64,000 nt of DNA from Vibrio sp. HI00D65 (GTDB taxonomy: Bacteria; Pseudomonadota; Gammaproteobacteria; Enterobacterales; Vibrionaceae). This document shows positions 55,958 to 64,000 of this stretch, one piece after another. The position numbers and the translations under genes were made by a program. The stretch covers positions 186,001 to 250,000 of the forward strand of contig NZ_LWEH01000255.1 of the NCBI RefSeq assembly GCF_001635455.1. The letters run 5' to 3'. Position 1 is the stretch's first letter. The number at the start of each line of letters is the position of its first letter. Below the pieces are notes generated by a model. The model saw only the letters and a program-made list of their open reading frames with translations, was not told where the DNA came from and searched no databases.

Positions 55958-56653
55958 TCAAAAGCGTTCAATGTCAGTTACATTGATGAAAAACGCTTCA
56001 ACAACGAATTTCACGTTGAGATCGAACAAATTTACCGCATATTCCTTGTTGTCTTGCTTGCCTTTCTTATAGGCAGGGCGAGGGTCTTGGCCTAATACCT
56101 CTTTGATCACCTGAATAATATGGCGCGACTCTGGGTGCAGTGCCAGTTTGCTTTGTGCCTGCTGTGAAAAGTTAACCTCTAACACCTCGGGCTCTTCGGC
56201 TGCAAACCCTCCCTGTGCATCCGGAATGGAATCGGAGTAGGGGATGTAAGGCTTGATGTCGATAATTGATGTCCCGTCGACTAAATCGACACTGCCAACG
56301 TCTAGCCAAGTTTGCCCTTTATCTTGAGATACGCCTTTCAGCTCTACCGCTGACATGCCAATTCCATTGGGTCTGAATGTGGCTCGAGATGCAAAAACCC
56401 CAATACGTTCATTACCACCCAGTCGAGGCGGCCTCACCGTAGGCTTCCAGCCTGCTTCAAGGTTTTTGTCGAACAGAAATAGGAGCCACACATGGCTGAA
56501 TTGCTCGATGTTGCGAACCGACTCTAGGCAGTTTGCCGCGTCAACAAGCCTTACTCTAGCGGTTGATGCCTGCACCAACCTAGGCTGCCTTGGTACCGCG
56601 AACTTCTCTTTATAGGGAGATTCTATAAAGCCAATAGGTTCAATGGAGTGCAT
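55958..56653 (-). CDS. trmO: tRNA (t6A37) methyltransferase TrmO (TsaA family)
   Basis: A 231-residue enzyme that methylates N6-threonylcarbamoyl-A37 of tRNA-Thr using SAM. EPIGFIESPYKEKFAVPRQPRLV at the N-terminus and RPNGIGMSAVEL, GTSIIDIKPYIPYSDS are TsaA/TrmO motifs. It is divergent from rpmE2-rpmJ2, so the metal-box region lies between them. Confidence 0.9.
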   Translation of the reverse strand: MHSIEPIGFIESPYKEKFAVPRQPRLVQASTARVRLVDAANCLESVRNIEQFSHVWLLFLFDKNLEAGWKPTVRPPRLGGNERIGVFASRATFRPNGIGMSAVELKGVSQDKGQTWLDVGSVDLVDGTSIIDIKPYIPYSDSIPDAQGGFAAEEPEVLEVNFSQQAQSKLALHPESRHIIQVIKEVLGQDPRPAYKKGKQDNKEYAVNLFDLNVKFVVEAFFINVTDIERF

Positions 56654-56717
56654 GGGGGGAAGTTCTCTAATTACGATCTATGGCCGGAAAATATCACAAA
56701 ATAACTTGTTTTTCTTT

Positions 56718-56732
56718 TGATAATGATTATCA
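56718..56732. promoter_or_regulatory. Fur box (7-1-7) in the trmO-rpmE2 gap
   Basis: TGATAATGATTATCA is a perfect 7-1-7 Fur palindrome. It lies 46 bases before rpmE2 and 65 bases before trmO. See the adjoining Zur-like site. Confidence 0.7.
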
Positions 56733-56735
56733 TTT

Positions 56736-56757
56736 GCAATGTTATAACGTATCAAGC
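56736..56757. promoter_or_regulatory. Zur-like site before rpmE2
   Basis: GCAATGTTATAACGTATCAAGC carries the left half ATGTTATA of the Zur consensus, but the right half diverges. Zinc repression of rpmE2-rpmJ2 by Zur is established in other bacteria, which supports the reading. Weak by itself. Confidence 0.45.
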
Positions 56758-56777
56758 AATGATTTAGAGGGAAACAA

Positions 56778-57038
56778 ATGAAACCAAATATCCATCCTGA
56801 TTACCGCACTGTGGTTTTTCATGACACCAGTGTTGATGAATACTTTTTGATAGGTTCAACCTTGAAAACAGACCGCACTATCGAATGGGAAGATGGAATT
56901 ACCTATCCTTACTTCACTATTGAAGTGTCTTCAAAGTCCCATCCTTTCTATACAGGTAAGCAACGAGTGATTCATAAAGAAGGTCGTGTGGCGAACTTTA
57001 CTCGCCGCTTTGGTCAATTGGGTAAGGGAGCTAAATAG
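56778..57038 (+). CDS. rpmE2: Ribosomal protein L31 type B (zinc-independent)
   Basis: An 86-residue L31 of the C-minus type: no cysteine is present, so it needs no zinc and can replace the zinc-binding L31 under zinc starvation. [28 protein letters not shown] is the family start. It is immediately followed by rpmJ2. Start ATG follows AGAGGG. Confidence 0.95.
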   Translation: MKPNIHPDYRTVVFHDTSVDEYFLIGSTLKTDRTIEWEDGITYPYFTIEVSSKSHPFYTGKQRVIHKEGRVANFTRRFGQLGKGAK

Positions 57039-57164
57039 ATGAAGGTTGTAAAATCACTTAAAAGTGCAAAGAGCCGTCACCCAGATTGTCAAATCGTTAA
57101 GCGTAGAGGTCGCCTCTTTGTAATCTGCAAAACCAACCCAAGGTTCAAAGCGGTTCAAAAATAA
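57039..57164 (+). CDS. rpmJ2: Ribosomal protein L36 paralogue (zinc-independent)
   Basis: A 41-residue L36. Its start shares no gap with rpmE2 (TAG at 57036-57038, ATG at 57039). [40 protein letters not shown] has only two cysteines and lacks the full zinc-ligand set, matching the YkgO-type paralogue. It was too short to be found by size filters. Nothing clear lies in 57165-57555. Confidence 0.93.
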   Translation: MKVVKSLKSAKSRHPDCQIVKRRGRLFVICKTNPRFKAVQK

Positions 57165-57555
57165 GCAGTCAATTTGGTGTGACACACCTGTAAAAAAAAT
57201 GAGGGGAAAGTCAAACTTTATTCATTTAACGTTTTTTCTTTTCCTTCATATGCAAGTTGATTAAATACCGAGTGACTACTTATCGTACGGTGAACTCTAT
57301 TTTTAAATTAATCAAGAGGTTATATCGTAAAGTTATTTTAATGATGAATGTGTGGTTGTGAATCATAAAGCTGATTTTTGTACTTATTTTGGTTTTATTT
57401 GCTAACAACTTGTTAGAATTAAGTTAAATGCTGCTATTTGTTACACATTTTGTAACATTTTGAATTTCTAATTGATTATTTTGTCAAGTACCCTTCGTCT
57501 GCAATTTGAACATTTTTGTCACAATTGCATAGGAATCACTACAAGGAGGGAACTG

Positions 57556-59142
57556 ATGAGTTCATCAGCTTCAATAAAAAACAACTCGCCAAAGAAACCC
57601 ATTTTTACCCGTTTTCTCGATGGTGTTGAGTATTTGGGGAATCTATTACCCCACCCTATCACTCTTTTCGCAATCTTCTGTGTCGCAATCTTAGTTACTT
57701 CTGGTATTGCAGGGTACTTTGAAGTGTCTGTTATGGACCCTCGTCCGGAAGGTGCTCCTGGTCGTGCTGCTGACGGCATGATCCATGTTGTAAGCCTACT
57801 TAATGCTGAAGGCTTACAACTTATCGTAACTAATTTAGTTAAAAACTTTGTTGGTTTTGCGCCATTAGGTACCGTGCTAGTTGCAATGCTAGGTGTAGCG
57901 ATTGCGGAGTACTCAGGTCTACTATCTGCTGCGATGCGTGGCATGGTAATGGGCGCGTCTAAGCGCATGGTTACAGTAACTGTGGTATTCGCAGGTATCA
58001 TTTCTAACACAGCTTCAGAGCTAGGTTACGTGGTACTGATTCCACTTGCAGCAATGCTTTTCCACTCTTTAGGTCGTCACCCTCTTGCTGGTCTAGCGGC
58101 AGCATTCGCTGGTGTATCTGGTGGTTACTCTGCAAACCTTCTAATCGGTACGGTTGATCCTCTGCTTTCTGGTATTACAGAAACAGCAGCACAAATGATC
58201 GACCCGACTTACACCGTTGGTCCAGAATCAAACTGGTACTTCATGTTTGTGTCTACTTTCTTCATCGCAATTACAGGTGCATTCGTAACGGAGAAGATTG
58301 TTGAACCAAAACTTGGTAAATACAACGACGAAGAAGCGTCTGAAGATTTATCAAACGATACAATGGGCAAGCTAACAGACGTTGAGAAGAAAGGTCTTAA
58401 GCTAGCAGGTATCGCAGTTCTAGCAGTATCAGCTCTTCTTGCTTGGACAATTGTTCCTGAAGACGGCGTTCTGCGTTCTGCAGCTGGCACGGTAGCAGGT
58501 TCTCCGTTCCTTAAGAGTATCGTGGCGTTCATCTTTGTATTCTTCGCAGTTCCTGGTTTCGTTTACGGTAAAGTTACCGGCATAATGAAAACTGACCGCG
58601 ACGTTATCGATGCTATGTCTAAGTCTATGTCTTCTATGGGCATGTACATCGTACTTGTATTCTTCGCTGCTCAGTTTGTTGCTTTCTTCAAGTGGACTAA
58701 CTTCGGTCAAGTATTCGCAGTAGCGGGCGCAAGCTTCCTACAAGACATCGGCCTAACAGGTCCAATGTTGTTCTTCGCATTCATCCTAATGTGTGGCTTC
58801 ATTAACCTGATGATCGGTTCAGCTTCTGCTCAGTGGGCAGTAACAGCACCTATCTTTGTTCCAATGCTAATGCTTGTTGGTTACGCACCAGAAACGATTC
58901 AAGCGGCTTATCGTATCGGTGATTCAACAACGAACATCATTACTCCAATGATGAGCTACTTCGGTCTTATCCTTGCTGTAGCAACGCGTTACGTGAAGAA
59001 CCTAGGTATTGGTACTCTGATTGCAACTATGCTTCCATACTCGATCGTATTCATCGTTGGTTGGAGCTTAATGTTCTACGTGTGGGTATTCGTATTTGGT
59101 CTGCCAGTTGGCCCTGGTGCAGCAACGTACTACACGCCATAG
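57556..59142 (+). CDS. AbgT-family transporter
   Basis: A 528-residue inner-membrane protein with about 12 hydrophobic helices, related to the p-aminobenzoyl-glutamate importer AbgT and the sulfonamide exporter MtrF. VEYLGNLLPHPITLFAIFCVA and GGYSANLLIGTVDPLLSGITE are conserved. I use ATG 57556 after an AAGGAGGG site; upstream codons to 57472 are in an AT-rich leader. Substrate unknown. The 390-base gap before it shows no regulatory site I can name. Confidence 0.9.
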   Translation: MSSSASIKNNSPKKPIFTRFLDGVEYLGNLLPHPITLFAIFCVAILVTSGIAGYFEVSVMDPRPEGAPGRAADGMIHVVSLLNAEGLQLIVTNLVKNFVGFAPLGTVLVAMLGVAIAEYSGLLSAAMRGMVMGASKRMVTVTVVFAGIISNTASELGYVVLIPLAAMLFHSLGRHPLAGLAAAFAGVSGGYSANLLIGTVDPLLSGITETAAQMIDPTYTVGPESNWYFMFVSTFFIAITGAFVTEKIVEPKLGKYNDEEASEDLSNDTMGKLTDVEKKGLKLAGIAVLAVSALLAWTIVPEDGVLRSAAGTVAGSPFLKSIVAFIFVFFAVPGFVYGKVTGIMKTDRDVIDAMSKSMSSMGMYIVLVFFAAQFVAFFKWTNFGQVFAVAGASFLQDIGLTGPMLFFAFILMCGFINLMIGSASAQWAVTAPIFVPMLMLVGYAPETIQAAYRIGDSTTNIITPMMSYFGLILAVATRYVKNLGIGTLIATMLPYSIVFIVGWSLMFYVWVFVFGLPVGPGAATYYTP

Positions 59143-59171
59143 AATCTAATCATTGTTTTATGATTACACCG

Positions 59172-59200
59172 AAAGCCTGCACATTGTGCGGGCTTTTTCT
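59172..59200 (+). terminator. AbgT transporter terminator
   Basis: AAAGCCTGCACA pairs with TGTGCGGGCTTT (one wobble), then T residues. Confidence 0.88.
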
Positions 59201-59217
59201 TTATTGGAAAATAGTGA

Positions 59218-59765
59218 TTACAAGCCTGCAAATCGGTAGGTCATCCGAACCTCCAGCGGCCACCCTACATCCCTTTGGGTGAGAGGGCTGTTCGAGTTGT
59301 TGTGAGTCAATTCCATTTTGTTGATACCAGTCCAGCGTGGTGTAAATTTATAGAGGCCAATGAGCCCAGCTTGATAAACAAAGGTAGACCCTGCATCAAA
59401 CTGATTTAGCCCTGATGCAGAGGATTCGCTATTTGAAATACCGTAGAGGTGATTAGAAAGTTTTTGTCACGATAATCGACTTCGAGGTAGGGGAATGGTT
59501 AATGGCTTTGCCCATGTTTCTAACGCCCTGCCCAGATGCAGCTGAACTTCGTAGCTATTATGCTCCGAGGTTACGTCGTGTAAGTAGGTGAACCTAGCGC
59601 CTACTATCCCCAGCGTTATCCCGAGTGCGCCATTGCCATCTCTGTCTTGAATGCCATTGGGTAGGTCAACGAAGGTATCTGATACTTCAGCGAATCGCCA
59701 GTTTCCAGATAGTCCGACAAAACGGAGTAGGTCAATTAAAATTTTACAGATCTCATTGTTGCCTA
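59218..59765 (-). pseudogene. Decayed MipA/OmpV-family outer membrane protein gene
   Basis: Read on the minus strand, three different frames give pieces of one protein in order. GNWRFAEVSDTFVDLPNG and TYLHDVTSEHNSYEVQL come first, then YLEVDYRDKNF, then SNHLYGISNSESSASG to a C-terminus ending MTYRFAGL and TAA at 59218. The order and motifs match MipA/OmpV barrels. At least two frameshifts (near 59500 and 59463) break it, and no start codon or signal peptide is left upstream, so the 5' part is missing. It lies between the AbgT terminator and yaiI. Confidence 0.6.
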
Positions 59766-59805
59766 AATGAGACGTTCCCAGATCTCTCTGGAGAAGAAGG
59801 GAGGG

Positions 59806-60249
59806 TTAGCGCTTTGCTAGCAGGCGATCAAGGTGGTTAGCGAACTCACGACGGTCGGTTTGAGAAAGTGAGCTTGGGCCCCCTGTTTGGATGCCACTTG
59901 AGCGCATGGTTTCCATAAAGTCGCGAATGTTTAGGCGCGCTTTAATGGTCTCTTTTGTATAAAGCTCCCCACGAGAACTCAGCGCTAGTGCGCCTTTAGT
60001 GATAACTTCATCAGCTAGAGGGATATCTGAAGTAATCACGAGATCGCCTTTCTCTGTACGTTTTACTATTTCATTGTCGGCGATATCGAATCCGCTTGAC
60101 ACTTGAATTGAGTGAATGTTGTTACGCTTCGGTACTGGGACAACGTGATTTGCGATGAAGGTGCATTCAACACCGGTTCGCTCAGCTGCGCGTACGATGG
60201 TTTCTCGGATAACTTTAGGACAAGCGTCCGCATCAACCCATATTTTCAT
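59806..60249 (-). CDS. yaiI: YaiI/YqxD family protein (DUF188)
   Basis: A 147-residue protein with the family start [18 protein letters not shown] and [17 protein letters not shown], resembling a PIN-like nuclease fold with conserved aspartates. Function unknown. Start at ATG 60249. It is 64 bases ahead of the KfrA-like gene. Confidence 0.9.
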   Translation of the reverse strand: MKIWVDADACPKVIRETIVRAAERTGVECTFIANHVVPVPKRNNIHSIQVSSGFDIADNEIVKRTEKGDLVITSDIPLADEVITKGALALSSRGELYTKETIKARLNIRDFMETMRSSGIQTGGPSSLSQTDRREFANHLDRLLAKR

Positions 60250-60313
60250 AGTGTTCTATTTCTCTGTTAGCTAATCTGTGGATTTATTACTGTTAACTTA
60301 TTTCTCGGCTAAC

Positions 60314-60601
60314 TTATCGCTCAGCTAATTTGGTTTCAAGCGTGGCGACGCGAGCGGTAAGTTCAAGAATTTGTTTTTCTAGTTGGTCAATACGATCGAC
60401 CTCTGGTTCTTGTTGTGCAGCGACTTCTACCTTGGGAACGCGGTTCGCGTTTTTCCAGCTTTTAATGGTCGTGATTAACGCAGGCATTGGAACCGATGTA
60501 CTCATGCGAGCTTTTACTAACGCAACGGTTGGCTCTTTGCCTTGTGCTTGCAGTCCTTCAAGCACTGATTTCAACTCTTCAGAAACATCTTTTGTCAGCA
60601 T
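60314..60601 (-). CDS. Small KfrA-N-like DNA-binding protein (hypothetical)
   Basis: A 95-residue protein. An N-terminal helical part (GLQAQGKEPTVALVKARMSTSVPMPALITTIKSWKN) resembles the KfrA/plasmid-replication-region DNA-binding domain. The rest is a coiled coil (RIDQLEKQILELTARVATLETKL). ATG 60601 follows GGAGGT. It lies minus-strand next to csrB, on the other side of the VarA box. A chromosomal relative of a plasmid protein is uncommon. Confidence 0.6.
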   Translation of the reverse strand: MLTKDVSEELKSVLEGLQAQGKEPTVALVKARMSTSVPMPALITTIKSWKNANRVPKVEVAAQQEPEVDRIDQLEKQILELTARVATLETKLAER

Positions 60602-60679
60602 GTTGACCTCCATTTTTTAGTCTTTGGTCATTTTACTCGCTCCGGTGACCGATAGCGAATCATAAAACCGTCTATGGCG

Positions 60680-60697
60680 TGTGAGAGATCTCTTACA
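60680..60697. promoter_or_regulatory. VarA/GacA/UvrY box upstream of csrB
   Basis: TGTGAGAGATCTCTTACA matches the GacA/UvrY box TGTAAG-N6-CTTACA at all but one base. It lies about 170 bases before the estimated csrB start, a usual distance for this family of response regulators. Confidence 0.8.
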
Positions 60698-60852
60698 AAC
60701 GCTGTGAGATAACGCGAATACTTCTCTAGAGAAATTGATACGTATATGATTAAAGTGTTGAATTTTAATTGTTTTATATAATTAACAACTTGGTCGAATT
60801 CAAAGTGTGATGCAAATCTATTGTCCGAAATCCTAAATCGCGTAAATTAAAC

Positions 60853-61263
60853 CTTGTCGGAAGGATTCTGACACGGAACAGGAAAGCACCAAGGAATTGG
60901 TTATCTTCAGGATGAAGATTTGGTTACTTAGGATTGAGTGATCAAGCATGGAGCGCAAGGACATTGTAGGGACACAGTCAGTTAACAGGAAGTTAGCTGC
61001 AATGGAATGACAATGGACACCTTTAGGATAAAGGGTTGGATTAGCATCAGGATGATGTAAAGGACACCGCTCACGGAACAAGTGATGTGCGCTAACTAGG
61101 ATTGTTAGCTTTCAGGATGATTGGACACCGCTAGGACGGCGAAGTAAAGGAAAGAGCTGAAGGATTACAGCCACTATTACGGATGATGCATGGAGCATTA
61201 ATTAGTAGCCGGATTGCTGCGAGTAAGACCCTAGCCCTGACACTTCGGTGTCGGGGCTTTTCT
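60853..61263 (+). ncRNA. csrB: CsrB-type regulatory RNA
   Basis: A run of about 410 bases with more than 25 GGA motifs (many as AGGA or CAGGATGA) and little coding capacity, the hallmark of RNAs that bind and titrate CsrA. It starts with a hairpin TGTCGGAAGGATTCTGACA presenting GGA in its loop and ends with CCCTGACACTTCGGTGTCGGGG and T residues. Vibrios have several CsrB copies; this is one of them. Neighbours yqcC and truC match the E. coli csrB location. A VarA-type box lies upstream. The 5' end is an estimate. Confidence 0.9.
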
Positions 61264-61351
61264 TTATCTGGACATTTCACCCATCTAGAGGCTCTTTATT
61301 TAAGAGCAATACATCTGCTTTTCTGCTAATGGTCAACACAAGGAGTGTTTT

Positions 61352-61870
61352 ATGACGATAGCAACCTCAAGAACGCTGTTAGTACCTTATACCGAACAGC
61401 TACAGCACGACTTCATCAAGCTCAACTGCTGCCCGATTAATCGAGCAGAAATGAATGGGCCGCATTCTATCGCTTCTGCGAAGCAACTATTTCAAGAGAT
61501 ACTGCAAGACAACGCCGGCTTTTGCCGTGCCATTATTCATAACCAAACCCGTGAATATCTTGGGCATGTATTTATCTCATCAGAAGAAGGTAAGCACGAG
61601 TTAGGTTTTATCTTGGACAAAGAGTATTGGAATCAAGGTTTTGCTAGTGAGGTACTGAAACCTTTCTTTAATTTGGTGTGCTTTGAAGAGCGTTTAACGA
61701 ATGTTTTCGCGACCGTCAATGTCGGTCATAATCCATCGATCAAGCTTTTAGAAAAACTCGGCTTTGTATTTAAAGAGACCAAACAAGATCAGTTTGGTCC
61801 TTATCATGAATATCGATACACCGCTTATTGCGACGTTACATTCTATGAGGCTGTAGCTCAAACCGCATAG
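61352..61870 (+). CDS. GNAT-family acetyltransferase (RimJ/RimL-like)
   Basis: A 172-residue acetyltransferase of the GNAT fold. GHVFISSEEGKHELGFILDKEYWNQGFASEVLKPFFNL and TVNVGHNPSIKLLEKLGFVFKE are the acetyl-CoA-binding and C-terminal motifs; the substrate is unknown. Its last 35 bases overlap the DUF3301 gene on the opposite strand, so the two ends are convergent. Confidence 0.88.
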   Translation: MTIATSRTLLVPYTEQLQHDFIKLNCCPINRAEMNGPHSIASAKQLFQEILQDNAGFCRAIIHNQTREYLGHVFISSEEGKHELGFILDKEYWNQGFASEVLKPFFNLVCFEERLTNVFATVNVGHNPSIKLLEKLGFVFKETKQDQFGPYHEYRYTAYCDVTFYEAVAQTA

Positions 61871-62144
61871 AACGGAAACCTACCATGGTCAGTTTCCCTT
61901 TGTAACAGTCATCCCCTAACGCTGAAAACTCAAATTGGTAAATGGTGTGCCAGCGCCAAACGGTCCTGAGTTCATGGCGCATCTTCAGTTTATGACCGCT
62001 AAAGGCAACACTTAACAGTTGCAAGTCGAGCTCTTTACACTTTCTGGCAATGGCAGTTTTTGCAAGCTCAGATTGCCTGCGCTGCTGCCAAAACAGAAAG
62101 CAAAAGAAGCACAGAAACAAAATAGCCAATAAGTTATCTATCAT
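61836..62144 (-). CDS. DUF3301 membrane protein
   Basis: A 102-residue protein with one N-terminal membrane helix (MIDNLLAILFLCFFCFLFW) and a basic soluble part with QLLSVAFSGHKLKMRHELRTVWRWHTIYQFEFS. Function unknown. It is 87 bases downstream of the DUF3549 gene on the same strand, so they may be co-transcribed. Confidence 0.85.
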   Translation of the reverse strand: MIDNLLAILFLCFFCFLFWQQRRQSELAKTAIARKCKELDLQLLSVAFSGHKLKMRHELRTVWRWHTIYQFEFSALGDDCYKGKLTMVGFRSMRFELQPHRM

Positions 62145-62231
62145 TTAATCCATACTTCCTTTTACTTTGTCTTCCTATTTGACTCTAGCTTTAAACTTTT
62201 TATTGAGTATTATCAGGTGGTTGCTAAAGTA

Positions 62232-63272
62232 TTACTGAGATTTAGTCGCCTGTTGTAACTCGATCAGTGCATTCGCCAATTCTGGAGATGGATTTGAATT
62301 CAGCAATGGTAAAAACACCATTCTCAGAGCTGGAATCATTACTAGATCCGCAAACAGCTGGTTGAATAGGTTTTGATTGCCAGTTTGTGCGAGGCGCAAC
62401 AAGAATTGCTCGGCAATGGCTGGGTCTTGTAGAGCGTGCCAGCTTCGACCTGCTAAACCAATCAGGACTTCTTGATGACTTAAGCGTGGGTTTGCCAGAA
62501 CTTGGTTAATCACTGCATTGGTGATGTTTGGCTCTGCACCTGATAGGGCGCGCACTAGTGCAGACAACAAGAACAGGTCTGGGTCGCTGCTGTTGATCTC
62601 GTTCTCAGCCATCTCTTGTAAGCGTTGAGCTAGCTTGTCATTAATCTTCGTGTGTTCAAGTGCGCCTAATGTAGCGTAAAGCGGCTCAGACGGGAGCTCA
62701 TTGAAGGCTTTACGAATCGCGACACCATTTTGTTGGCTGCCAAGACGGGCACACATATCAGTAATGCCTTGAAGGCCAACAGTCTGCCAATTGTCCCAAC
62801 CTAATTCACCGGTGAAGTAGTGCTGAGCATGTTCGTAGTATTGGCTGGTCGCAAGATCTAATTCTGCTCTTACTTGGCTATGAAATACCGCCATTTTGTC
62901 TTCAGAAGGCTTGAAGGTGTAAGGGTTGTTCGACAGCTTCTCTTGTTGCTCTTCGCTGATCTCACCACTTAAACGTGTACCCATCGCTTCTAATACGAAC
63001 TTTAAAAAGTTACCTACATCGGCTTGGTTGAGTAGACCTCTTTCATCCAGTTTGAATTTTAAGAACCAGATCCATGGTTGCTTCTGTTCATTCCAGTAGC
63101 TGATCGCTAAGTGAGCTTGTTTCTGAAGTGGAAATGGGTATGGCTGTTTCCCTTGCTCAACATCTAAGAATAAGGAGTTGTCGATCTTCTGGATACGACG
63201 ACCGAGATCGTAGATATCGTATTGGCAACCGCTATTATTCAATAACTGAGTGAGCGTGTGAATGGTTTCCAT
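62232..63272 (-). CDS. DUF3549 protein
   Basis: A 346-residue cytosolic-looking protein with conserved TLTQLLNNSGCQYDIYDLGRRIQKID at the N-terminus and helical repeats in the second half. I recognise the DUF3549 family of vibrios; function unknown. It is divergent from yqcC. The start ATG has a GGAGCT site. Confidence 0.88.
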   Translation of the reverse strand: METIHTLTQLLNNSGCQYDIYDLGRRIQKIDNSLFLDVEQGKQPYPFPLQKQAHLAISYWNEQKQPWIWFLKFKLDERGLLNQADVGNFLKFVLEAMGTRLSGEISEEQQEKLSNNPYTFKPSEDKMAVFHSQVRAELDLATSQYYEHAQHYFTGELGWDNWQTVGLQGITDMCARLGSQQNGVAIRKAFNELPSEPLYATLGALEHTKINDKLAQRLQEMAENEINSSDPDLFLLSALVRALSGAEPNITNAVINQVLANPRLSHQEVLIGLAGRSWHALQDPAIAEQFLLRLAQTGNQNLFNQLFADLVMIPALRMVFLPLLNSNPSPELANALIELQQATKSQ

Positions 63273-63358
63273 AGTAATAAGCTCCTAACTTTCTTTCCTC
63301 AATAGATGGTACTCTATGCCCCAATTTCAAGGTCACTAGATAAATAACTTGGTGAAAA

Positions 63359-63673
63359 ATGACAGCTGCCACAAAGTTACCTCCATTACTTCAACAATTA
63401 GAACAACAAATGCGGCAATGCTCCCTCTGGAGTAGCGTTGCACCGTCGGATGAAGCTCTGGCGAGCGTTGAACCTTTTGCGATCGATTCATTGCAACCCG
63501 AAGAGTGGTTACAGTGGGTCTTTATCGTAAAGATCAATGCGATGATTGACGCGCAAATGCCTTTACCTAAAGGGTTTTCTATTCATCCATATTTTGGTGA
63601 AGTGTGGAAAAACGAGGCGGACAAAGCTGAGCTACTGGTGACTATTCAGTGCATTGATGAGGTATGCGCCTAA
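63359..63673 (+). CDS. yqcC: YqcC family protein (DUF446)
   Basis: A 104-residue protein with PLLQQLEQQMRQCSLWS and IDSLQPEEWLQWVFIVKINAMIDAQMPLP, the DUF446/YqcC pattern; helical, function unknown. Its stop overlaps the truC start (TAATG). In E. coli yqcC also precedes truC, close to csrB. Confidence 0.92.
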   Translation: MTAATKLPPLLQQLEQQMRQCSLWSSVAPSDEALASVEPFAIDSLQPEEWLQWVFIVKINAMIDAQMPLPKGFSIHPYFGEVWKNEADKAELLVTIQCIDEVCA

Positions 63674-64000
63674 TGTTAGAGATCATTTATCATGATGAGT
63701 ACTTTGTCGCGGTAAATAAGCCTGCAGGAATGCTGGTGCACCGCTCATGGTTAGATAAACATGAGACTCAATTTGTAATGCAGACTCTGCGTGACCAAAT
63801 TGGTCAACACGTGTTCCCATTGCACCGTTTAGATAGGCCGACTTCTGGCGTATTGGTGTTCGCACTCTCAAGTGAAGTTGCTTCTGAGGTGATGCCGATG
63901 TTCGCTAACCATAAGATGCAAAAGACTTATCATGCAATTGTTCGTGGTTGGATAGAAGAGGGCGATACGCTTGATTACCCACTTAAGGTCGAGCTAGACA
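63673..64000 (+). CDS. truC: tRNA pseudouridine synthase C (5' part, cut by window edge)
   Basis: The first 109 codons are present. It would isomerise U65 of some tRNAs to pseudouridine. EYFVAVNKPAGMLVHRS and HRLDRPTSGVLVFA (catalytic Asp in HRLDRPTSG) are the RluA-family motifs. Start ATG shares a base with the yqcC stop, so translation is coupled. The 3' part lies beyond position 64000. Confidence 0.93.
   Translation, partial: MLEIIYHDEYFVAVNKPAGMLVHRSWLDKHETQFVMQTLRDQIGQHVFPLHRLDRPTSGVLVFALSSEVASEVMPMFANHKMQKTYHAIVRGWIEEGDTLDYPLKVELD

Noticed and set aside
57472-57555. Upstream extension of the AbgT protein to 57472
   Set aside because: The added residues are untypical and the ATG at 57556 has a much better ribosome site.
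61836-61870. Overlap of the GNAT and DUF3301 genes as an annotation error
   Set aside because: Both frames have family motifs near their ends, so a 35-base convergent overlap is accepted as real.
1-64000. Insertion sequences, prophage, integron or CRISPR array
   Set aside because: No transposase, integrase, terminal inverted repeats with target duplications, or regularly spaced repeats were seen.

Overview
The window is a chromosomal stretch from a gammaproteobacterium of the genus Vibrio. Four things support this: a sodium-type flagellar motor pair (PomA/PomB) behind a perfect FliA-type promoter, Vibrio-typical small families (DUF3622, DUF3332, DUF3549, DUF3301, YaeP/DUF4250), a CsrB RNA with an upstream VarA/GacA-type box, and gene order shared with Escherichia coli at several loci (pepD-gpt-frsA-crl-proBA; gcvB-gcvA-ygdD-rlmM; csrB near yqcC-truC). 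A Splendidus-clade species is my guess, not proven. I see no rRNA, tRNA, insertion sequence, prophage or CRISPR array. This is mostly core genome.

Layout. 1-3.2 kb: 3' part of an adenine/adenosine deaminase gene, two operator-like palindromes, a DUF3622 protein, an AstE-like peptidase and a broken DUF3332 lipoprotein gene. 3.2-12.2 kb: pepD, a gap holding a structured leader with a 28-residue ORF, a purine permease with a PurR box, gpt, frsA, crl and proBA. 12.3-18.6 kb: nrdR-ribD-ribE-ribBA-ribH-nusB-thiL-pgpA, a flavin/thiamine/lipid operon. 18.6-26 kb: a small monooxygenase-like gene, dxs-ispA-xseB (isoprenoid precursors) on the minus strand, pomAB, thiI. 26.3-29.6 kb: the GcvB small RNA divergent from gcvA, then a hydrolase, DUF423 and rlmM. 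29.7-32 kb: a Fur-box-controlled TonB receptor and a hint of a minus-strand transcript. 32-41 kb: xni, ppnN, a diguanylate cyclase, a TPR protein with a degenerate GGDEF domain, queF, syd, a zinc-ribbon protein. 41-44 kb: metNIQ with a triple MetJ operator. 44-49.5 kb: gmhB, a lysozyme-inhibitor lipoprotein and the treR/treBC trehalose locus with two TreR-type operators. 49.5-57.2 kb: YitT protein, PurR-box glyA with a duplicated structured terminator element, small genes, proS, trmO, and the zinc-independent ribosomal paralogues rpmE2-rpmJ2. 57.5-64 kb: an AbgT transporter, a decayed MipA/OmpV gene, YaiI, csrB, a GNAT enzyme, DUF3301, DUF3549, yqcC and the 5' part of truC.

The less ordinary items are the structured leader plus 28-residue ORF (about 5.09-5.42 kb), the possible Fur-linked minus-strand RNA (about 29.76-29.94 kb), the tandem element behind glyA, the active/degenerate GGDEF gene pair, and two decayed genes. 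None amounts to a proven new system.
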